DNA of 64,000 nucleotides from Sutcliffiella horikoshii DSM 8719. Lineage in GTDB: Bacteria; Bacillota; Bacilli; Bacillales; Bacillaceae_I. The notes under the pieces are model-generated. The model saw nothing but the letters and a program-made list of their open reading frames with translations, was not told where the DNA came from and did no database searches. The stretch is taken from NCBI GenBank assembly GCA_001648575.1, contig LQXN01000064.1:62001-126000 (forward strand), given 5' to 3'. The position numbers were made by a program, and so were the translations under genes. Position 1 is the stretch's first letter; each line of letters begins with the position of its first letter. Shown here piece after piece: positions 8,562 to 17,365 of this stretch.

Positions 8562-9665
8562 TTAGTTTTTCGGTCGTTGGTAGAAAGGTGTTTTGACCAC
8601 TTTCGCTTTCAGGCGTTTTTTTCGTACCTGTACTTCTACTTCTGTATCAAGCTCTGTGTAATCTTTTTCCAATAAAGCCAAGCCCACGTTTTTCTTCAGA
8701 GTTGGAGGCTGTGTGCCAGTTGTCACCTCTCCAATTTTTTCATCGCCGACAAAAACTTCATAGCCATGACGAGGAATCCCTTTGTCTATCATTTCAATTC
8801 CCACTATACGGCGAGGGGCCCCGTTTTCTCGTTGTTCTTTTAAGACTTCTTTCCCAAAGAAATCTTCTTCTTTATTCGTTTTCACAGTAAAGCCAATCCC
8901 TGCTTCGATCGGAGTGATATCCTTTGAAAGCTCCTGGCCATATAGAGCAAGGTTTGCTTCAAAACGCAGAGTATCTCTAGATCCTAATCCGCAAGGGACA
9001 AGTCCATCATCTTTCCCTGCCTCTAGCAACATATCCCAAAGCTGTACCGCATCCTCTTGCTGACAATAGATTTCAAAACCGTCTTCCCCTGTATAGCCGG
9101 TTCTGGAGACAAGTGCGATGACGCCATTGATATCTACCTTTTCATTAAATTTAAAAAATTTAATTGCTGAAAGATCTGTGTTTGTAAGCTTTTGAAGTAT
9201 TTTCTCTGCTAGGGGACCCTGGATTGCAAGTTGGGCGATGCTTTCTGATATATTGGTTACTTCGACTTCTTCCGTTGCATGGCTTTTTAACCAATCAAAA
9301 TCTTTTTCGATATTGGACGCATTTACGACAAGCAAGTAATCTTCATCCGCTTTTTTGTATACGATAAGGTCATCCACTGTTCCTCCGTCCGGATAGCACA
9401 TCGCTGTATACTGCGCGCCGCCGTCCTTCAGCTTGGAAACATCGTTTGTCATCATTTTTTGTAGGTAAGCTAGACTGTCTTTTCCTTTCACTTCGATTTC
9501 CCCCATGTGGGAAACATCAAATAAACCTGCTTTGGTACGAACTGCTTCATGTTCATCTTTGATACTTGAGAATTGAACCGGCAGATCCCATCCACCAAAA
9601 TCGATTGTTTTGGCACCATGTTTTTTGTACGCTTCATATAATGGTGTTTTCATAAGTTCAGTCAT
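8562..9665 (-). CDS. gcvT: Aminomethyltransferase (glycine cleavage T protein)
   Basis: GcvT moves the one-carbon unit from aminomethyl-lipoyl-GcvH to tetrahydrofolate, releasing ammonia. The 367-residue product has the N-terminal motif [21 protein letters not shown] and [15 protein letters not shown], and the folate-binding region [22 protein letters not shown]. It continues with [18 protein letters not shown] and the C-terminal GCV_T domain. The ATG at 9665 was chosen because aaaggaggag precedes it; the open frame extends 18 codons upstream without support. It is the first gene of the operon, about 55 bp after the riboswitch terminator, so glycine induces it. Confidence 0.96.
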   Translation of the reverse strand: MTELMKTPLYEAYKKHGAKTIDFGGWDLPVQFSSIKDEHEAVRTKAGLFDVSHMGEIEVKGKDSLAYLQKMMTNDVSKLKDGGAQYTAMCYPDGGTVDDLIVYKKADEDYLLVVNASNIEKDFDWLKSHATEEVEVTNISESIAQLAIQGPLAEKILQKLTNTDLSAIKFFKFNEKVDINGVIALVSRTGYTGEDGFEIYCQQEDAVQLWDMLLEAGKDDGLVPCGLGSRDTLRFEANLALYGQELSKDITPIEAGIGFTVKTNKEEDFFGKEVLKEQRENGAPRRIVGIEMIDKGIPRHGYEVFVGDEKIGEVTTGTQPPTLKKNVGLALLEKDYTELDTEVEVQVRKKRLKAKVVKTPFYQRPKN

Positions 9666-9719
9666 TACTTTTCTCCTCCTTTTACTAACAAAAAGAATTT
9701 CAACCTTTTTACTCCTCAA

Positions 9720-9766
9720 AAAAAGGACAGAGAAGCTCCTTTTTCCAAAAAAGAGTTCTCTGTCCC
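9720..9766 (-). terminator. Expression-platform terminator of the gcvT riboswitch
   Basis: The stem ggacagagaa / ttctctgtcc is followed by seven T on the minus strand, directly after the second glycine aptamer. Its 5' arm overlaps the closing helix of aptamer 2 (gggacagaga), the arrangement needed for glycine to prevent terminator formation and switch gcvT on. Confidence 0.85.
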
Positions 9767-9950
9767 TTGCACCTGAAAGTTTACCTTATGTAGAAGGCTT
9801 TCCCCTTTGGTGGTTTGTCCATGAAAACATGGATAAACACTCTCCAGAGTCGCGTCCAACAAGAGTCTTTTTGCCTGAGAGATTCACATGCAGTCTGCTT
9901 GCTCCTTCGGCGCTGCCGCATCATAGTGGACAGTCTCTCCCCTTGTTCTC
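9761..9950 (-). ncRNA. Tandem glycine riboswitch upstream of gcvT
   Basis: Two glycine aptamers lie in series on the minus strand. Aptamer 1 (about 9855-9950) has ggggagag, the gcgccgaaggagcaa loop and gaatctctcaggcaaaaagac. Aptamer 2 (about 9761-9855) has ctctggagagtg, accaccaaaggggaaagcc and aactttcaggtgcaaggga. These are the conserved glycine-binding landmarks. The usual outcome in Bacillus is a genetic ON switch: glycine disrupts the downstream terminator and the cleavage operon is expressed. Boundaries are approximate. Between this element and yqhH only a cre-like site was noted. Confidence 0.93.
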
Positions 9951-10162
9951 ATTCGCACTATAATATTTTTTTTCAAACATGGTCATACTAGATAAGAAGC
10001 TACAACATTCATGTTAATTTTGGTAGGTAACATCGTCTTTCAAAGCTCACTATTATCCTACCATTAGACAAAGGATTCTGGCAATACAAAAACACTGATC
10101 ATTATTATTTTTATATAGCTAAATGTTCGCCTTTAAACTATTGATTTATCAATATTTGCTAA

Positions 10163-10176
10163 TGTAAACGCTATCC
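10163..10176 (+). promoter_or_regulatory. Candidate catabolite-responsive element (cre) upstream of yqhH
   Basis: TGTAAACGCTATCC matches the cre consensus TGWAARCGYTWNCW at 13 of 14 positions. It lies 48 bp upstream of the yqhH start and about 15 bp before a TATAAA-like -10 at 10191-10196, where CcpA binding could affect yqhH transcription. It is a single-site match without other support. Confidence 0.4.
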
Positions 10177-10223
10177 TTTTGCAACATACTATAAAATGGA
10201 TAATTCAGAAAGGATGCACATCA

Positions 10224-11921
10224 ATGAATGTAGAGATAATTTTTGATAAGGATTGGCAGGAAGAACTGCTGAAACGAATGACGGATGATGGACCGTGGGC
10301 AAATTTCGAGTTATTCAAACTGGCATTGGAAGTAGAAAACCATCTTAGCATCCCTGAGTTTGAAGGACTGCTCGCTCCTTCCCATCTACCACAGCTGACA
10401 CCTCTTCCACATCAATTAGAGGTTGCCAGAAATGTGGTGGAAGAAATGAACGGCAAAGCAATATTAGCGGATGAAGTGGGCCTTGGCAAAACGATCGAAG
10501 CAGGACTTATTCTCAAAGAATATATGATTCGTGGACTTGTAAAGAAAGTATTGATTCTAGTCCCAGCTTCCCTTGTATCCCAATGGGCCATCGAGTTGAA
10601 TCAGAAGTTTTACATTCCTGCAATCGGACAGAAGAAAAGTTATGTATGGGAGCAGTGTGATGTGGTGGTTTCTTCCATCGACACAGCTAAAAGAAGTCCT
10701 CACCGCGAGATTATCAATAGCCTTGAATATGACATGGTGATCATTGATGAAGCTCATAAACTGAAAAACAATAAAACAAAAAACTATGAATTTGTGCAGA
10801 ATCTGAAGAAGAAATTTTGCTTACTATTAACCGCCACCCCCATTCAAAATAAGGTGGAAGAAATTTTTAACCTTGTATCCCTCCTTAAACCTGGTCACTT
10901 GGGAAGTGAGAGCAATTTTTCCGAGGTGTTCCGGGCAAAAGATCGAAAGTTTGACAACGATGAGTATTTAAAAGAGTTGGTCAACAAGGTGATGATCCGC
11001 AACAGGCGTGGGGACACAGGAATCGATTGGCCTAAGCGAAATGTGGAGTCTTGTATCATAGAGTTCACAAAAGAGGAACAAGACCTATATGACGCAATCA
11101 ATCAGTTGAAGAGCGATCCATATGTTCCGATTACAAGTCAATTTTCCATTATGACATTGCAGCGGGAAGCATGCAGCAGCCGTGAAGCCGTTTACTACAC
11201 AGTCAAGAACATGATTGAAAGGAAGCAGCAGGAGAATCCGCATTATCAGCCTTCACAGGGGCTTTTAAATATTTTTGCAAAGATTGATCTGGTCGGCAGG
11301 AATTCAAAAGCGGAGAAAGTGCTGGAACTGATCCGTAAAGTGAAAGACAAAGTAATCATTTTTACTGAATACCGGGCAACACAGATGTACCTCCAATGGT
11401 TCTTAAAACAAAATGGCATTACCTCGGTTCCATTCCGCGGTGGATTCAAGCGCGGGAAGAAGGATTGGATGAGAGAATTGTTCAAAAATCACGTTCAGGT
11501 CTTGATTGCGACAGAGGCCGGGGGCGAAGGAATCAATCTCCAGTTCTGTAACCATATCATCAATTATGATTTACCTTGGAATCCTATGAGACTGGAGCAG
11601 CGAATCGGACGTATTCACAGGCTGGGGCAGGAACGGGATGTTCATATCTATAATTTTGCAACAAGCAATACGGTGGAGGAGCATATATTAAAGCTGCTTT
11701 ATGAAAAGATAAACCTGTTTGAGCGGGTCATCGGAGAGCTTGATGATATCTTGACGAAAATGGAGATCAAGAATTTGGAGGATCATATCCAGGATATCAT
11801 GCTTCACTCCAAGTCCGAGGGCGAAATGAAAATAAAAATGGAAAACCTCTCATCAATCATTGAATTTGCAGATCAGATGAAAAAGGAGGAAGGACCACAT
11901 GCAGCAGCGGGAAATTCATAG
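10224..11921 (+). CDS. yqhH: SNF2-family DNA/RNA helicase YqhH
   Basis: This is a 565-residue DEAD/DEAH superfamily 2 ATPase of the SNF2/RapA type, expected to remodel nucleic acid-protein complexes. The N-terminal RecA-like domain has Walker A ADEVGLGKTIEAG, DEAH box IIDEAHKLKN and motif III LLLTATPIQNKVEEI. The C-terminal domain has IIFTEYRATQMYLQW, TEAGGEGINLQFCNHIINYD and the arginine-finger motif RIGRIHRLGQ. The ATG at 10224 follows aaaggatg; the frame is open 15 codons further up without a ribosome site. It overlaps yqhG by 23 bp, indicating coupled translation. Precise role is unknown. Confidence 0.88.
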   Translation: MNVEIIFDKDWQEELLKRMTDDGPWANFELFKLALEVENHLSIPEFEGLLAPSHLPQLTPLPHQLEVARNVVEEMNGKAILADEVGLGKTIEAGLILKEYMIRGLVKKVLILVPASLVSQWAIELNQKFYIPAIGQKKSYVWEQCDVVVSSIDTAKRSPHREIINSLEYDMVIIDEAHKLKNNKTKNYEFVQNLKKKFCLLLTATPIQNKVEEIFNLVSLLKPGHLGSESNFSEVFRAKDRKFDNDEYLKELVNKVMIRNRRGDTGIDWPKRNVESCIIEFTKEEQDLYDAINQLKSDPYVPITSQFSIMTLQREACSSREAVYYTVKNMIERKQQENPHYQPSQGLLNIFAKIDLVGRNSKAEKVLELIRKVKDKVIIFTEYRATQMYLQWFLKQNGITSVPFRGGFKRGKKDWMRELFKNHVQVLIATEAGGEGINLQFCNHIINYDLPWNPMRLEQRIGRIHRLGQERDVHIYNFATSNTVEEHILKLLYEKINLFERVIGELDDILTKMEIKNLEDHIQDIMLHSKSEGEMKIKMENLSSIIEFADQMKKEEGPHAAAGNS

Positions 11922-12717
11922 ATTTTTGGAGCGATACTTTACAGCAAACAGCTGTGAAATCGTCGAGAATACCAATAGTCACCTTGCCGTCCAGTTGACC
12001 ATTGATATGGACAAGGAACTGATGAACCGTCCTTTCTATTGGCACTATCTTGAGAAAACTGGCGGCGAGCCTAACCCGATGAAGATGACCTTGATAACTG
12101 ACAGCAACCTGGCACCTGAAGATCTTAAAGGGGATAACGTTCATTTCGGCTCTCCCAGGATGCACCAAATTTTCGAATCCACGAAGAGCCTTGCAGGATA
12201 TATTCGCTTGTATGAAAATGTTCAGTCACATAATGGTGTGGGTCATCTTCCCCTTCATCCATGGCTGAACGTGAATATGAAAGTAAGCTATCAATGCGAT
12301 CGCAAGAAGGATGTCATCATGTCACTTGGGATTCACCTGATTACAGGTATGATTCTCGAACGATTCCAGGATGAGGTGGGCAGGATGAATTTGACTCCCA
12401 AGATTCCAGATTTCTGCTTTACCATGACCCCTATCATCATGCCGGCAAGCGGGCTTTCGAGACTTGAGCATTATGTAAATGGATTTATCGCAAGCCAAGA
12501 TCATCAATGGGCCGAGGAAGCAAGGAAACGTTGGGAAAAAGACCTCCAGCTTTTACAGCATTTTTACGAGGATGACGACGAAAAACCTGAGGCATACGAA
12601 ACGGAGAAAAAGGCTCTGCAGGAGCAGTATGAGCCGAAAATTCATGTAACGATTATTAATGGAGGACTTTTCTATCTCAGTCCTTCCTTTATAAACAACA
12701 TACCCAATGGGCGATAG
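11899..12717 (+). CDS. yqhG: YqhG family protein of unknown function
   Basis: This 272-residue soluble protein matches the Bacillus YqhG family, usually found directly after the YqhH helicase. Recognisable stretches are RPFYWHYLEKTGGEPNPMKMTLITD and HFGSPRMHQIFES near the N-terminus, and a charged segment with DDDEKPEAYETEKKALQEQYEPKIHV near the C-terminus. No catalytic motif, signal peptide or membrane segment is visible. The ATG at 11899 has aaggagga just upstream inside yqhH. The overlap suggests a functional pair with YqhH. The stop codon lies inside the downstream terminator hairpin. Confidence 0.82.
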   Translation: MQQREIHRFLERYFTANSCEIVENTNSHLAVQLTIDMDKELMNRPFYWHYLEKTGGEPNPMKMTLITDSNLAPEDLKGDNVHFGSPRMHQIFESTKSLAGYIRLYENVQSHNGVGHLPLHPWLNVNMKVSYQCDRKKDVIMSLGIHLITGMILERFQDEVGRMNLTPKIPDFCFTMTPIIMPASGLSRLEHYVNGFIASQDHQWAEEARKRWEKDLQLLQHFYEDDDEKPEAYETEKKALQEQYEPKIHVTIINGGLFYLSPSFINNIPNGR

Positions 12718-12735
12718 CCACCCCATTGGGTATGT
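12698..12735 (+). terminator. Terminator of yqhH-yqhG
   Basis: A 14-bp perfect stem (acatacccaatggg / cccattgggtatgt) overlaps the last codons of yqhG and the 3' end of the convergent DUF5658 remnant. It could act on both strands. Confidence 0.8.
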
Positions 12736-13037
12736 TTAACTTATATAAAAGATAATCCAATATACATGCAGGAGGGAGACCAAGCCGTATCCACACACAG
12801 CTGTCGCACTCACCACTTTTATGGTAACGGATTTTAACGTCAAATTCTTTCTAATAAAAAATAATAACAGTATTGAAACTCTAGCTTAAAGAAAAGGAAC
12901 AAGAATGGACTTTCTTCATATAGAGCTTTCATCAAAGGGTTCACTTCTTCAATCATACGAAATTGAAGGCCATAAAAGGTCGCAGCTCCATCAAAAATAT
13001 TTAACAGCAGCAATGCGATTAACAGTTTTCTGACCAT
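12736..13037 (-). pseudogene. DUF5658-like membrane protein, frameshifted
   Basis: The ATG at 13037 has aaggggg upstream and opens with a hydrophobic segment followed by FDGAATFYGL and EEVNPLMKALYEESPFLFLFF, the signature of the small DUF5658 membrane family. The frame then ends early after 65 codons. Adding one base near 12884-12889 (for example one A in tttaagct) would continue it as KARVSILLLFFIRKN and then VCGYGLVSLLHVYW, ending at 12736. That tail supplies the expected second and third membrane helices, giving about 100 residues. So this is a normal family member broken by a one-base loss, or a sequencing error. Function is unknown. Confidence 0.65.
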
Positions 13038-13225
13038 GGTGGTTGTGCCCCCTTATCCGTTCTCTTATAAGAACTATTATACCCTTTTTAGTTCTATTAA
13101 AACAATTAGTTTGTTCTCATTTGAGGACGAAGTGAGAGCAAGAAACTAATTCTTATTACTTGTTGTTGTGAGAGGAGTGATTGTGTGAAGAGGTTATTTT
13201 ATGTTCGCTATAGTAGTATTGCTTT

Positions 13226-13690
13226 TATGACACGCGTTTTCACTCCCGCTCTCGAAGTTTGCGTTTCATTCAGCATTTATGACACGCGTTTTCACGTGCG
13301 CTCTCGAAGTTTGCGTTTCATTAAGTCTCTATGACACGCGTTTTCCCTTATGCTCTTTAAGTTTGCGTTTCATTCACCTCCTATGACACGTCGTTTTCCC
13401 TTACGCTCTCGAAGTTCGCGTTCCATTCAGCCTCTATGACACGCGTTTTCACTCCCGCTCTCGAAGTTTGCGTTTCATTCACCTCCTATGACACGCGTTT
13501 TCACTCCCACTCTCGAAGTTCGCGTTTCATTCCCCCCTCATTGACACGCGTTTTCACTACCGCTCTCGAAGTTCGCGTTCCATTCACCTCCTATGACACG
13601 CGTTTTCACTACCGCTCTCGAAGTTTGCGTTTCATTCCCCCTCTTTGACACGCGTTTTTACTCACGCTCTCGAAGTTTGCGTTCCATTCA
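13226..13690. repeat. Array of nine 52-bp tandem units (array 1)
   Basis: Nine direct repeats start near 13226, 13278, 13330, 13382, 13435, 13487, 13539, 13592 and 13644, a period of 52-53 bp. The consensus begins TATGACACGCG, passes through tcactcccgctctcgaag and ends with GTTTGCGTTTCATTCA. Across each unit junction, GCGTTTCAT and ATGACACGC are inverted complements with one mismatch, so each junction can form a hairpin with a 9-10 nt loop. Units differ by scattered substitutions, so the array is not recent. Open frames crossing it are repetitive and unsupported. The flanking 13038-13225 holds nothing recognisable. Confidence 0.9.
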
Positions 13691-13726
13691 CTCTTATTGC
13701 CAGATGAAGTAGGTATGAGTTGAACG

Positions 13727-13770
13727 AAAAAGAGGAAGCTCATGTCTTTTAAAACAGAGCTTCCTCTTTT
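13727..13770. terminator. Strong hairpin terminator after array 1
   Basis: A 15-bp perfect stem (aaaaagaggaagctc type arms, aaaagaggaagctc / gagcttcctctttt) encloses a 15-nt loop and is flanked by A- and T-rich runs. It could end minus-strand transcription from the zinc-ribbon gene. Confidence 0.7.
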
Positions 13771-13789
13771 CTAATTTGTTTTTTTCATA

Positions 13790-13906
13790 AACTTTGTTGC
13801 TTTCTCGTATTTTCAATCAACTTGTTCTATTACTTACTGTTGTTCAAAAAAATTCAATGAAAAGTCAACTTGCCGACTTTTCACCTGTAAATAGCAACAA
13901 AAGCCT
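13790..13906 (+). repeat. Interspersed ~190-bp element, copy A (shortened)
   Basis: The segment shares ordered blocks with two other places in the window (20.4 kb and 47.0 kb): aactttgttgct at the left, a tcgtattttc block, ctattacttact, then gaaaagtc..cttgccgacttttca and agcaacaa at the right. The ends ttgttgct/agcaacaa are inverted complements. This copy lacks part of the middle. Confidence 0.75.
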
Positions 13907-13909
13907 CTT

Positions 13910-14158
13910 CTAGTTAAACCACTTCTGATGCATGTTCTCTAAGAATTCCTTCGTAATCGGAAATCCGGCACTCTCCCCAATGACAGAGTCAATCCCACAG
14001 TGTGGACATAATGCTGTATGGCCATGATCAATCCACTCTGATATCAATGAAGGGTTGAATATTTCCAGACAGAAAAAACACCCGCATATCGTGTCATTTT
14101 CTAATTCATCTCGATGTTTACTGCTGTACTTGTGGGCTTTTGCTAAATTCTCTTCCAT
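13910..14158 (-). CDS. Small zinc-ribbon-like cytoplasmic protein
   Basis: The 82-residue product has two cysteine pairs, CGCFFC and CPHCG, separated by about 28 residues, which would form a zinc ribbon. There is no membrane segment. A C-terminal region PITKEFLENMHQKWF resembles short proteins annotated in Bacillus only as cytoplasmic proteins; I do not know a function. The ATG at 14158 (MEENLAKAHKYS) was preferred because aaggaga lies seven bases upstream. An ATG six codons earlier has no such site. It stands alone between the repeat region and the AraC gene. Confidence 0.7.
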   Translation of the reverse strand: MEENLAKAHKYSSKHRDELENDTICGCFFCLEIFNPSLISEWIDHGHTALCPHCGIDSVIGESAGFPITKEFLENMHQKWFN

Positions 14159-14192
14159 AAAAATCTCCTTCTTCACCTATTACATTGTATAC

Positions 14193-15059
14193 CTATTTTA
14201 TCGGTATCCAGATCTCGGAATAAAGGTCTGGACTTGATGGGTCTTCGTCTGTGTATAGCTCAAAATCTGGAGCTCCAGAATGCTCATAGCTACTGGATGG
14301 GAACCACTCTGAGAAGATGCGCTTCCAGGTATCTTGCATGGCATGAGGCATCGGGCCATGGACTTCGAACACAACCCATTTGGATGCAGGGATTTCCAAC
14401 CGCTCCAACTCTTCAGGGATGTCACCCTCCATGGCCGCGGCCACCCAGTAGTCCATCACTTGCTCCGTCTTCATTTCTTCCGTTGTCCCTTCACATACAC
14501 CGAGAACTCCTTTAATCGGACCATTATTCAGCTGGAATAACTTATCCGAAAAGCCTTCTTGGTTCACTTCCTGCCAAAATTTTGGAATCTCCATAGTTTG
14601 TTCATCATTTGCACAAGAGAATCTTCTCTTTTTTCCTGCAACTATAAATGCCTCTTTGTTCACTACACTGTACTTCATCGGTTCTGCCCCTTCCAATGTC
14701 ACCTGTATGACCAGGCGGTTATAAGTTTGCAGCTTCCCTTCATGCCTCCGCACCTCGGTTGGAGAAGTGCCATGTTGCCTGCGGAATGCCTTCGTGAAAG
14801 CCTCGGGAGTGTCATAGCCATATTTTAATGCGATGTTGATGATTTTATTTTCCGTGGTAAGTAATTCTTGAGCAGCAAGTGTCAACCTTCTCCTTCTCAA
14901 ATACTCTGCAACAGAAGTGTCTGTCAACAACCCGAAAGTCCGTTGAAAATGAAAAGAAGAAACATTTGCCTGCCGGGCAATATCCCCTACAGAAATATCC
15001 TCCAATAAATTCTCTTCCATAAACTCAATTGCTCGTTGTATCGATTCCACCAACGCCAT
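14193..15059 (-). CDS. AraC-family regulator with GyrI-like effector domain
   Basis: The 288-residue protein starts with an AraC/XylS DNA-binding domain. Its two helix-turn-helices are ISVGDIARQANVSSFHFQRTFG and IINIALKYGYDTPEAFTKAFRRQHGTSPTEVRR. A GyrI/Rob-like small-molecule domain follows from about residue 120, ending in ...YTDEDPSSPDLYSEIWIPIK. This architecture is typical of regulators that sense drugs or other small hydrophobic compounds. No adjacent efflux gene is present, so the target is unknown. It could be a solitary stress or multidrug regulator. Confidence 0.85.
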   Translation of the reverse strand: MALVESIQRAIEFMEENLLEDISVGDIARQANVSSFHFQRTFGLLTDTSVAEYLRRRRLTLAAQELLTTENKIINIALKYGYDTPEAFTKAFRRQHGTSPTEVRRHEGKLQTYNRLVIQVTLEGAEPMKYSVVNKEAFIVAGKKRRFSCANDEQTMEIPKFWQEVNQEGFSDKLFQLNNGPIKGVLGVCEGTTEEMKTEQVMDYWVAAAMEGDIPEELERLEIPASKWVVFEVHGPMPHAMQDTWKRIFSEWFPSSSYEHSGAPDFELYTDEDPSSPDLYSEIWIPIK

Positions 15060-15162
15060 ATCGCCATCACTCCTTATCTCTATCCTATCAACGGAAACGA
15101 GTGGTTTCCTGTTCGTTTGTGCTTAATTTTGGCAGGGTCAGGTGAAGCGAAGGTCCAAAATA

Positions 15163-15597
15163 TTAGATCATCGTCTTCTTTCTCAATCGATCCGCTTCTC
15201 TAATATTGTCATGAAAGTATGATTCTGTCTTTGGGTGTCCCAATACTTCATCGGTCGTCATCCAATGAACAGCCTCCACCTCATCCGGACTTTTAGGGAA
15301 TGGCTCTCCACCCTTCCATTCACAAAGGAAGACAATGTCCACAACATCTCTGCCATCCGCCAAAACAAAAGAGGTATTGCGCACATACGTCATTTTTTCT
15401 TGAACAGTGATGCCCACTTCCTCCAGTAATTCTCTTCTCAATGTACGTTCCAAAATATCAGCGGAAGCGCCTTCGTGATCAACCGTTCCTCCGACAAAGG
15501 AAAGCATCCCTGCTGCATGCTCCTCTTTATGGCTCCGCTCGATCACAAGCCACTTCTCCCCTCTATGAACAGCACCTTCCACATTTATTAAAAACAT
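15163..15597 (-). CDS. NUDIX hydrolase
   Basis: This 144-residue single-domain NUDIX protein probably hydrolyses a nucleoside diphosphate derivative. The catalytic helix RELLEEVGI is intact and preceded by FVGGTVDHEG. The spacing between the GG and the REL part is about four residues longer than the usual GX5EX7REUXEEXGU box because of the insert ASADILERT, a variant seen in some Bacillus NUDIX proteins. The substrate is unpredictable. It sits 11 bp downstream of a methyltransferase gene on the same strand, with the GNAT gene before that, so the three may be co-transcribed. Confidence 0.82.
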   Translation of the reverse strand: MFLINVEGAVHRGEKWLVIERSHKEEHAAGMLSFVGGTVDHEGASADILERTLRRELLEEVGITVQEKMTYVRNTSFVLADGRDVVDIVFLCEWKGGEPFPKSPDEVEAVHWMTTDEVLGHPKTESYFHDNIREADRLRKKTMI

Positions 15598-15608
15598 CTT
15601 TATCCCCC

Positions 15609-16361
15609 TTATTTCCTTGCTTTAATGATCAAGGTCGATGGAAATTTGCGGGTTTTATAAAGGGAGTAATAACGGTCGGATACCGGCGCGTGCTCCTCTT
15701 CAAACCGTATTCCCACTTCACTTTCCACTACCTTTTCTATGGTGAAACCCGCTTGAATCAGTTCGTTTATGTAGGTAGCGAGTTTTCTGGTGTGGATCGT
15801 CATCGGTGCATCTTCCCCTTTGAATTTTTCAAAGGTCTGCAATCCTTCTTCTTGATAGGAGCCTTCTATTGTCATGACACCACCCTCACTTTTTATATGT
15901 GCATATAATGGATGATCCCAGCTGAAAAGGAAGCTTCCACCCTTTTTCAAATAAGAATGGATTAAAGATAAAGTTGTTTTTAAATCTGTCGTCCAGCCGA
16001 GTGCATAGATGGAATACACACAATCAAAATACTCCTTAGGAAGATCTATATCCTGCTCCATCGGTGCGCAAAATAAACGAGGTTCTAATTTTTGAAGTGT
16101 TTTTTCAGCAATTGATTTCTGCTCAGAGGATAGGTCCACTCCCCATAATTCGCTTGCACCTTTCTCCTCCGCCATGTATTTCAAAGAATGGCCACTCCCA
16201 TAACCGATATCCAATACCTTTTTGTTTTTCAAATCATCCAAAAGCTTCAATTCATCTTCTGTCTGGGCGTATGGACCGTAGCTTGGAAGGGCATCCACCC
16301 CGCTAAAATAATGTGCGACCTTGTTCCAGCTTTTGCGGTTGCTATCTAATAGTTGATTCAT
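15609..16361 (-). CDS. Class I SAM-dependent methyltransferase
   Basis: The 250-residue protein has a Rossmann-type SAM-binding domain: motif I VLDIGYGSGHSLKYMAE around residue 50, an acidic residue after it in LWGVDLS, and a later FDCVYSIYALGW region. The first glycine-rich residue pattern is GYGSG rather than GCGxG. Substrate is unknown; it resembles small-molecule methyltransferases of the UbiE/COQ5 type. It is six bases downstream of the GNAT gene. Confidence 0.85.
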   Translation of the reverse strand: MNQLLDSNRKSWNKVAHYFSGVDALPSYGPYAQTEDELKLLDDLKNKKVLDIGYGSGHSLKYMAEEKGASELWGVDLSSEQKSIAEKTLQKLEPRLFCAPMEQDIDLPKEYFDCVYSIYALGWTTDLKTTLSLIHSYLKKGGSFLFSWDHPLYAHIKSEGGVMTIEGSYQEEGLQTFEKFKGEDAPMTIHTRKLATYINELIQAGFTIEKVVESEVGIRFEEEHAPVSDRYYSLYKTRKFPSTLIIKARK

Positions 16362-16367
16362 TTTGAA

Positions 16368-17276
16368 TTACCCCTCTATATCTTTAATAAATGCGACCAA
16401 CCTGCTTGCTTCCGTGAATCCCATCCCGATGTGAAAGTCATAGCTTACATGGTTGTCCAAATGAATGTCCGATCCTATCTGTTTGCATCCCTTCTTCCTA
16501 AGCCACTGTTCCCCTACTTCTACTAGCTTTGCGGAATACCCTTTTCTTCTGTGTGATGGCTTAACATATACCCCTTCAATGTATCCAGTGGGAGAGGATT
16601 CAGACCCTTCCACATAATCCACCCTGATGGAGAGGTGGATGAAAGAAACAAATTCAGAACCTAGTCGGTAGAATAATATTTTGTCCCTTTTTGAAGCCAT
16701 GATATCCCGGAACGATTCATATAGTTCCTCCGCCTTGCTTTTTGGCCAGAGGTCTAACGCCATGTCGGTGTAATGCCCGATATCTTCACTTGATGCTTCT
16801 ACTACATCAGAACCACCTTTATCTCCTTCTATTTTTAGTTTCAACTTTGCCAGCTGCTCTCCCCATGAAGCCATCCCCGTTTCTATAAATCCGGCATTCT
16901 CATATAACTTTTTGGCAAGCTGGTTGTCCGGCTCATAACCGATCATGACTAGAGGGACGGAGGTGAAATTTTCACGTTTAATGTCCTCGAGCACTTCATC
17001 CAGCGCTGCTTTCCCAAGTCCTTTACCTTGGGATTTTTCATCTATCATCAGACGATAGATCCAGTAATTCCCGTCATCCGGATCAATCCCGTACATCGCA
17101 AAACCAACCATATCCTCGTCTGCATAAACCCCCATCGCCTTGAAATCCGGTAAGAACTGTACTTGTGCAATGGAATAGAGGTTGGATGCCACAAAGTTTT
17201 TTTGACTCTCTGAAACTTGTAATTGTATTGCTTTTTCCCAATTTTCTGCTGTTATTTGCCTTAATGTAATTTTCAT
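16368..17276 (-). CDS. Protein with two GNAT acetyltransferase domains
   Basis: The 302-residue product contains two GNAT folds. The N-terminal domain (about 1-150) has the acetyl-CoA loop EKSQGKGLGKAALDEVLEDI; the C-terminal domain (about 160-300) has KPSHRRKGYSAKLVEVGEQWL followed by GCKQIGSDIHLDN. The first half resembles spermine/spermidine N-acetyltransferases (DDGNYWIYRLMID), the second aminoglycoside-type acetyltransferases. The fusion may be bifunctional, or only one half may be active; the substrate is not evident. It starts a possible three-gene run with the methyltransferase and NUDIX genes. Confidence 0.82.
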   Translation of the reverse strand: MKITLRQITAENWEKAIQLQVSESQKNFVASNLYSIAQVQFLPDFKAMGVYADEDMVGFAMYGIDPDDGNYWIYRLMIDEKSQGKGLGKAALDEVLEDIKRENFTSVPLVMIGYEPDNQLAKKLYENAGFIETGMASWGEQLAKLKLKIEGDKGGSDVVEASSEDIGHYTDMALDLWPKSKAEELYESFRDIMASKRDKILFYRLGSEFVSFIHLSIRVDYVEGSESSPTGYIEGVYVKPSHRRKGYSAKLVEVGEQWLRKKGCKQIGSDIHLDNHVSYDFHIGMGFTEASRLVAFIKDIEG

Positions 17277-17365
17277 GATTTTGTCCCTCTTCTATTTTTC
17301 AATTCTTTTCATAAAAATAAAATAGTGTGTATTTCCCCCATTATTTCTAATGGAAGGTGATCGAG

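Noticed and set aside
13226-13690. CRISPR array
   Set aside because: Units diverge along their whole length, there is no constant repeat with unique spacers, and no cas gene is nearby. The same applies to 22017-22648.
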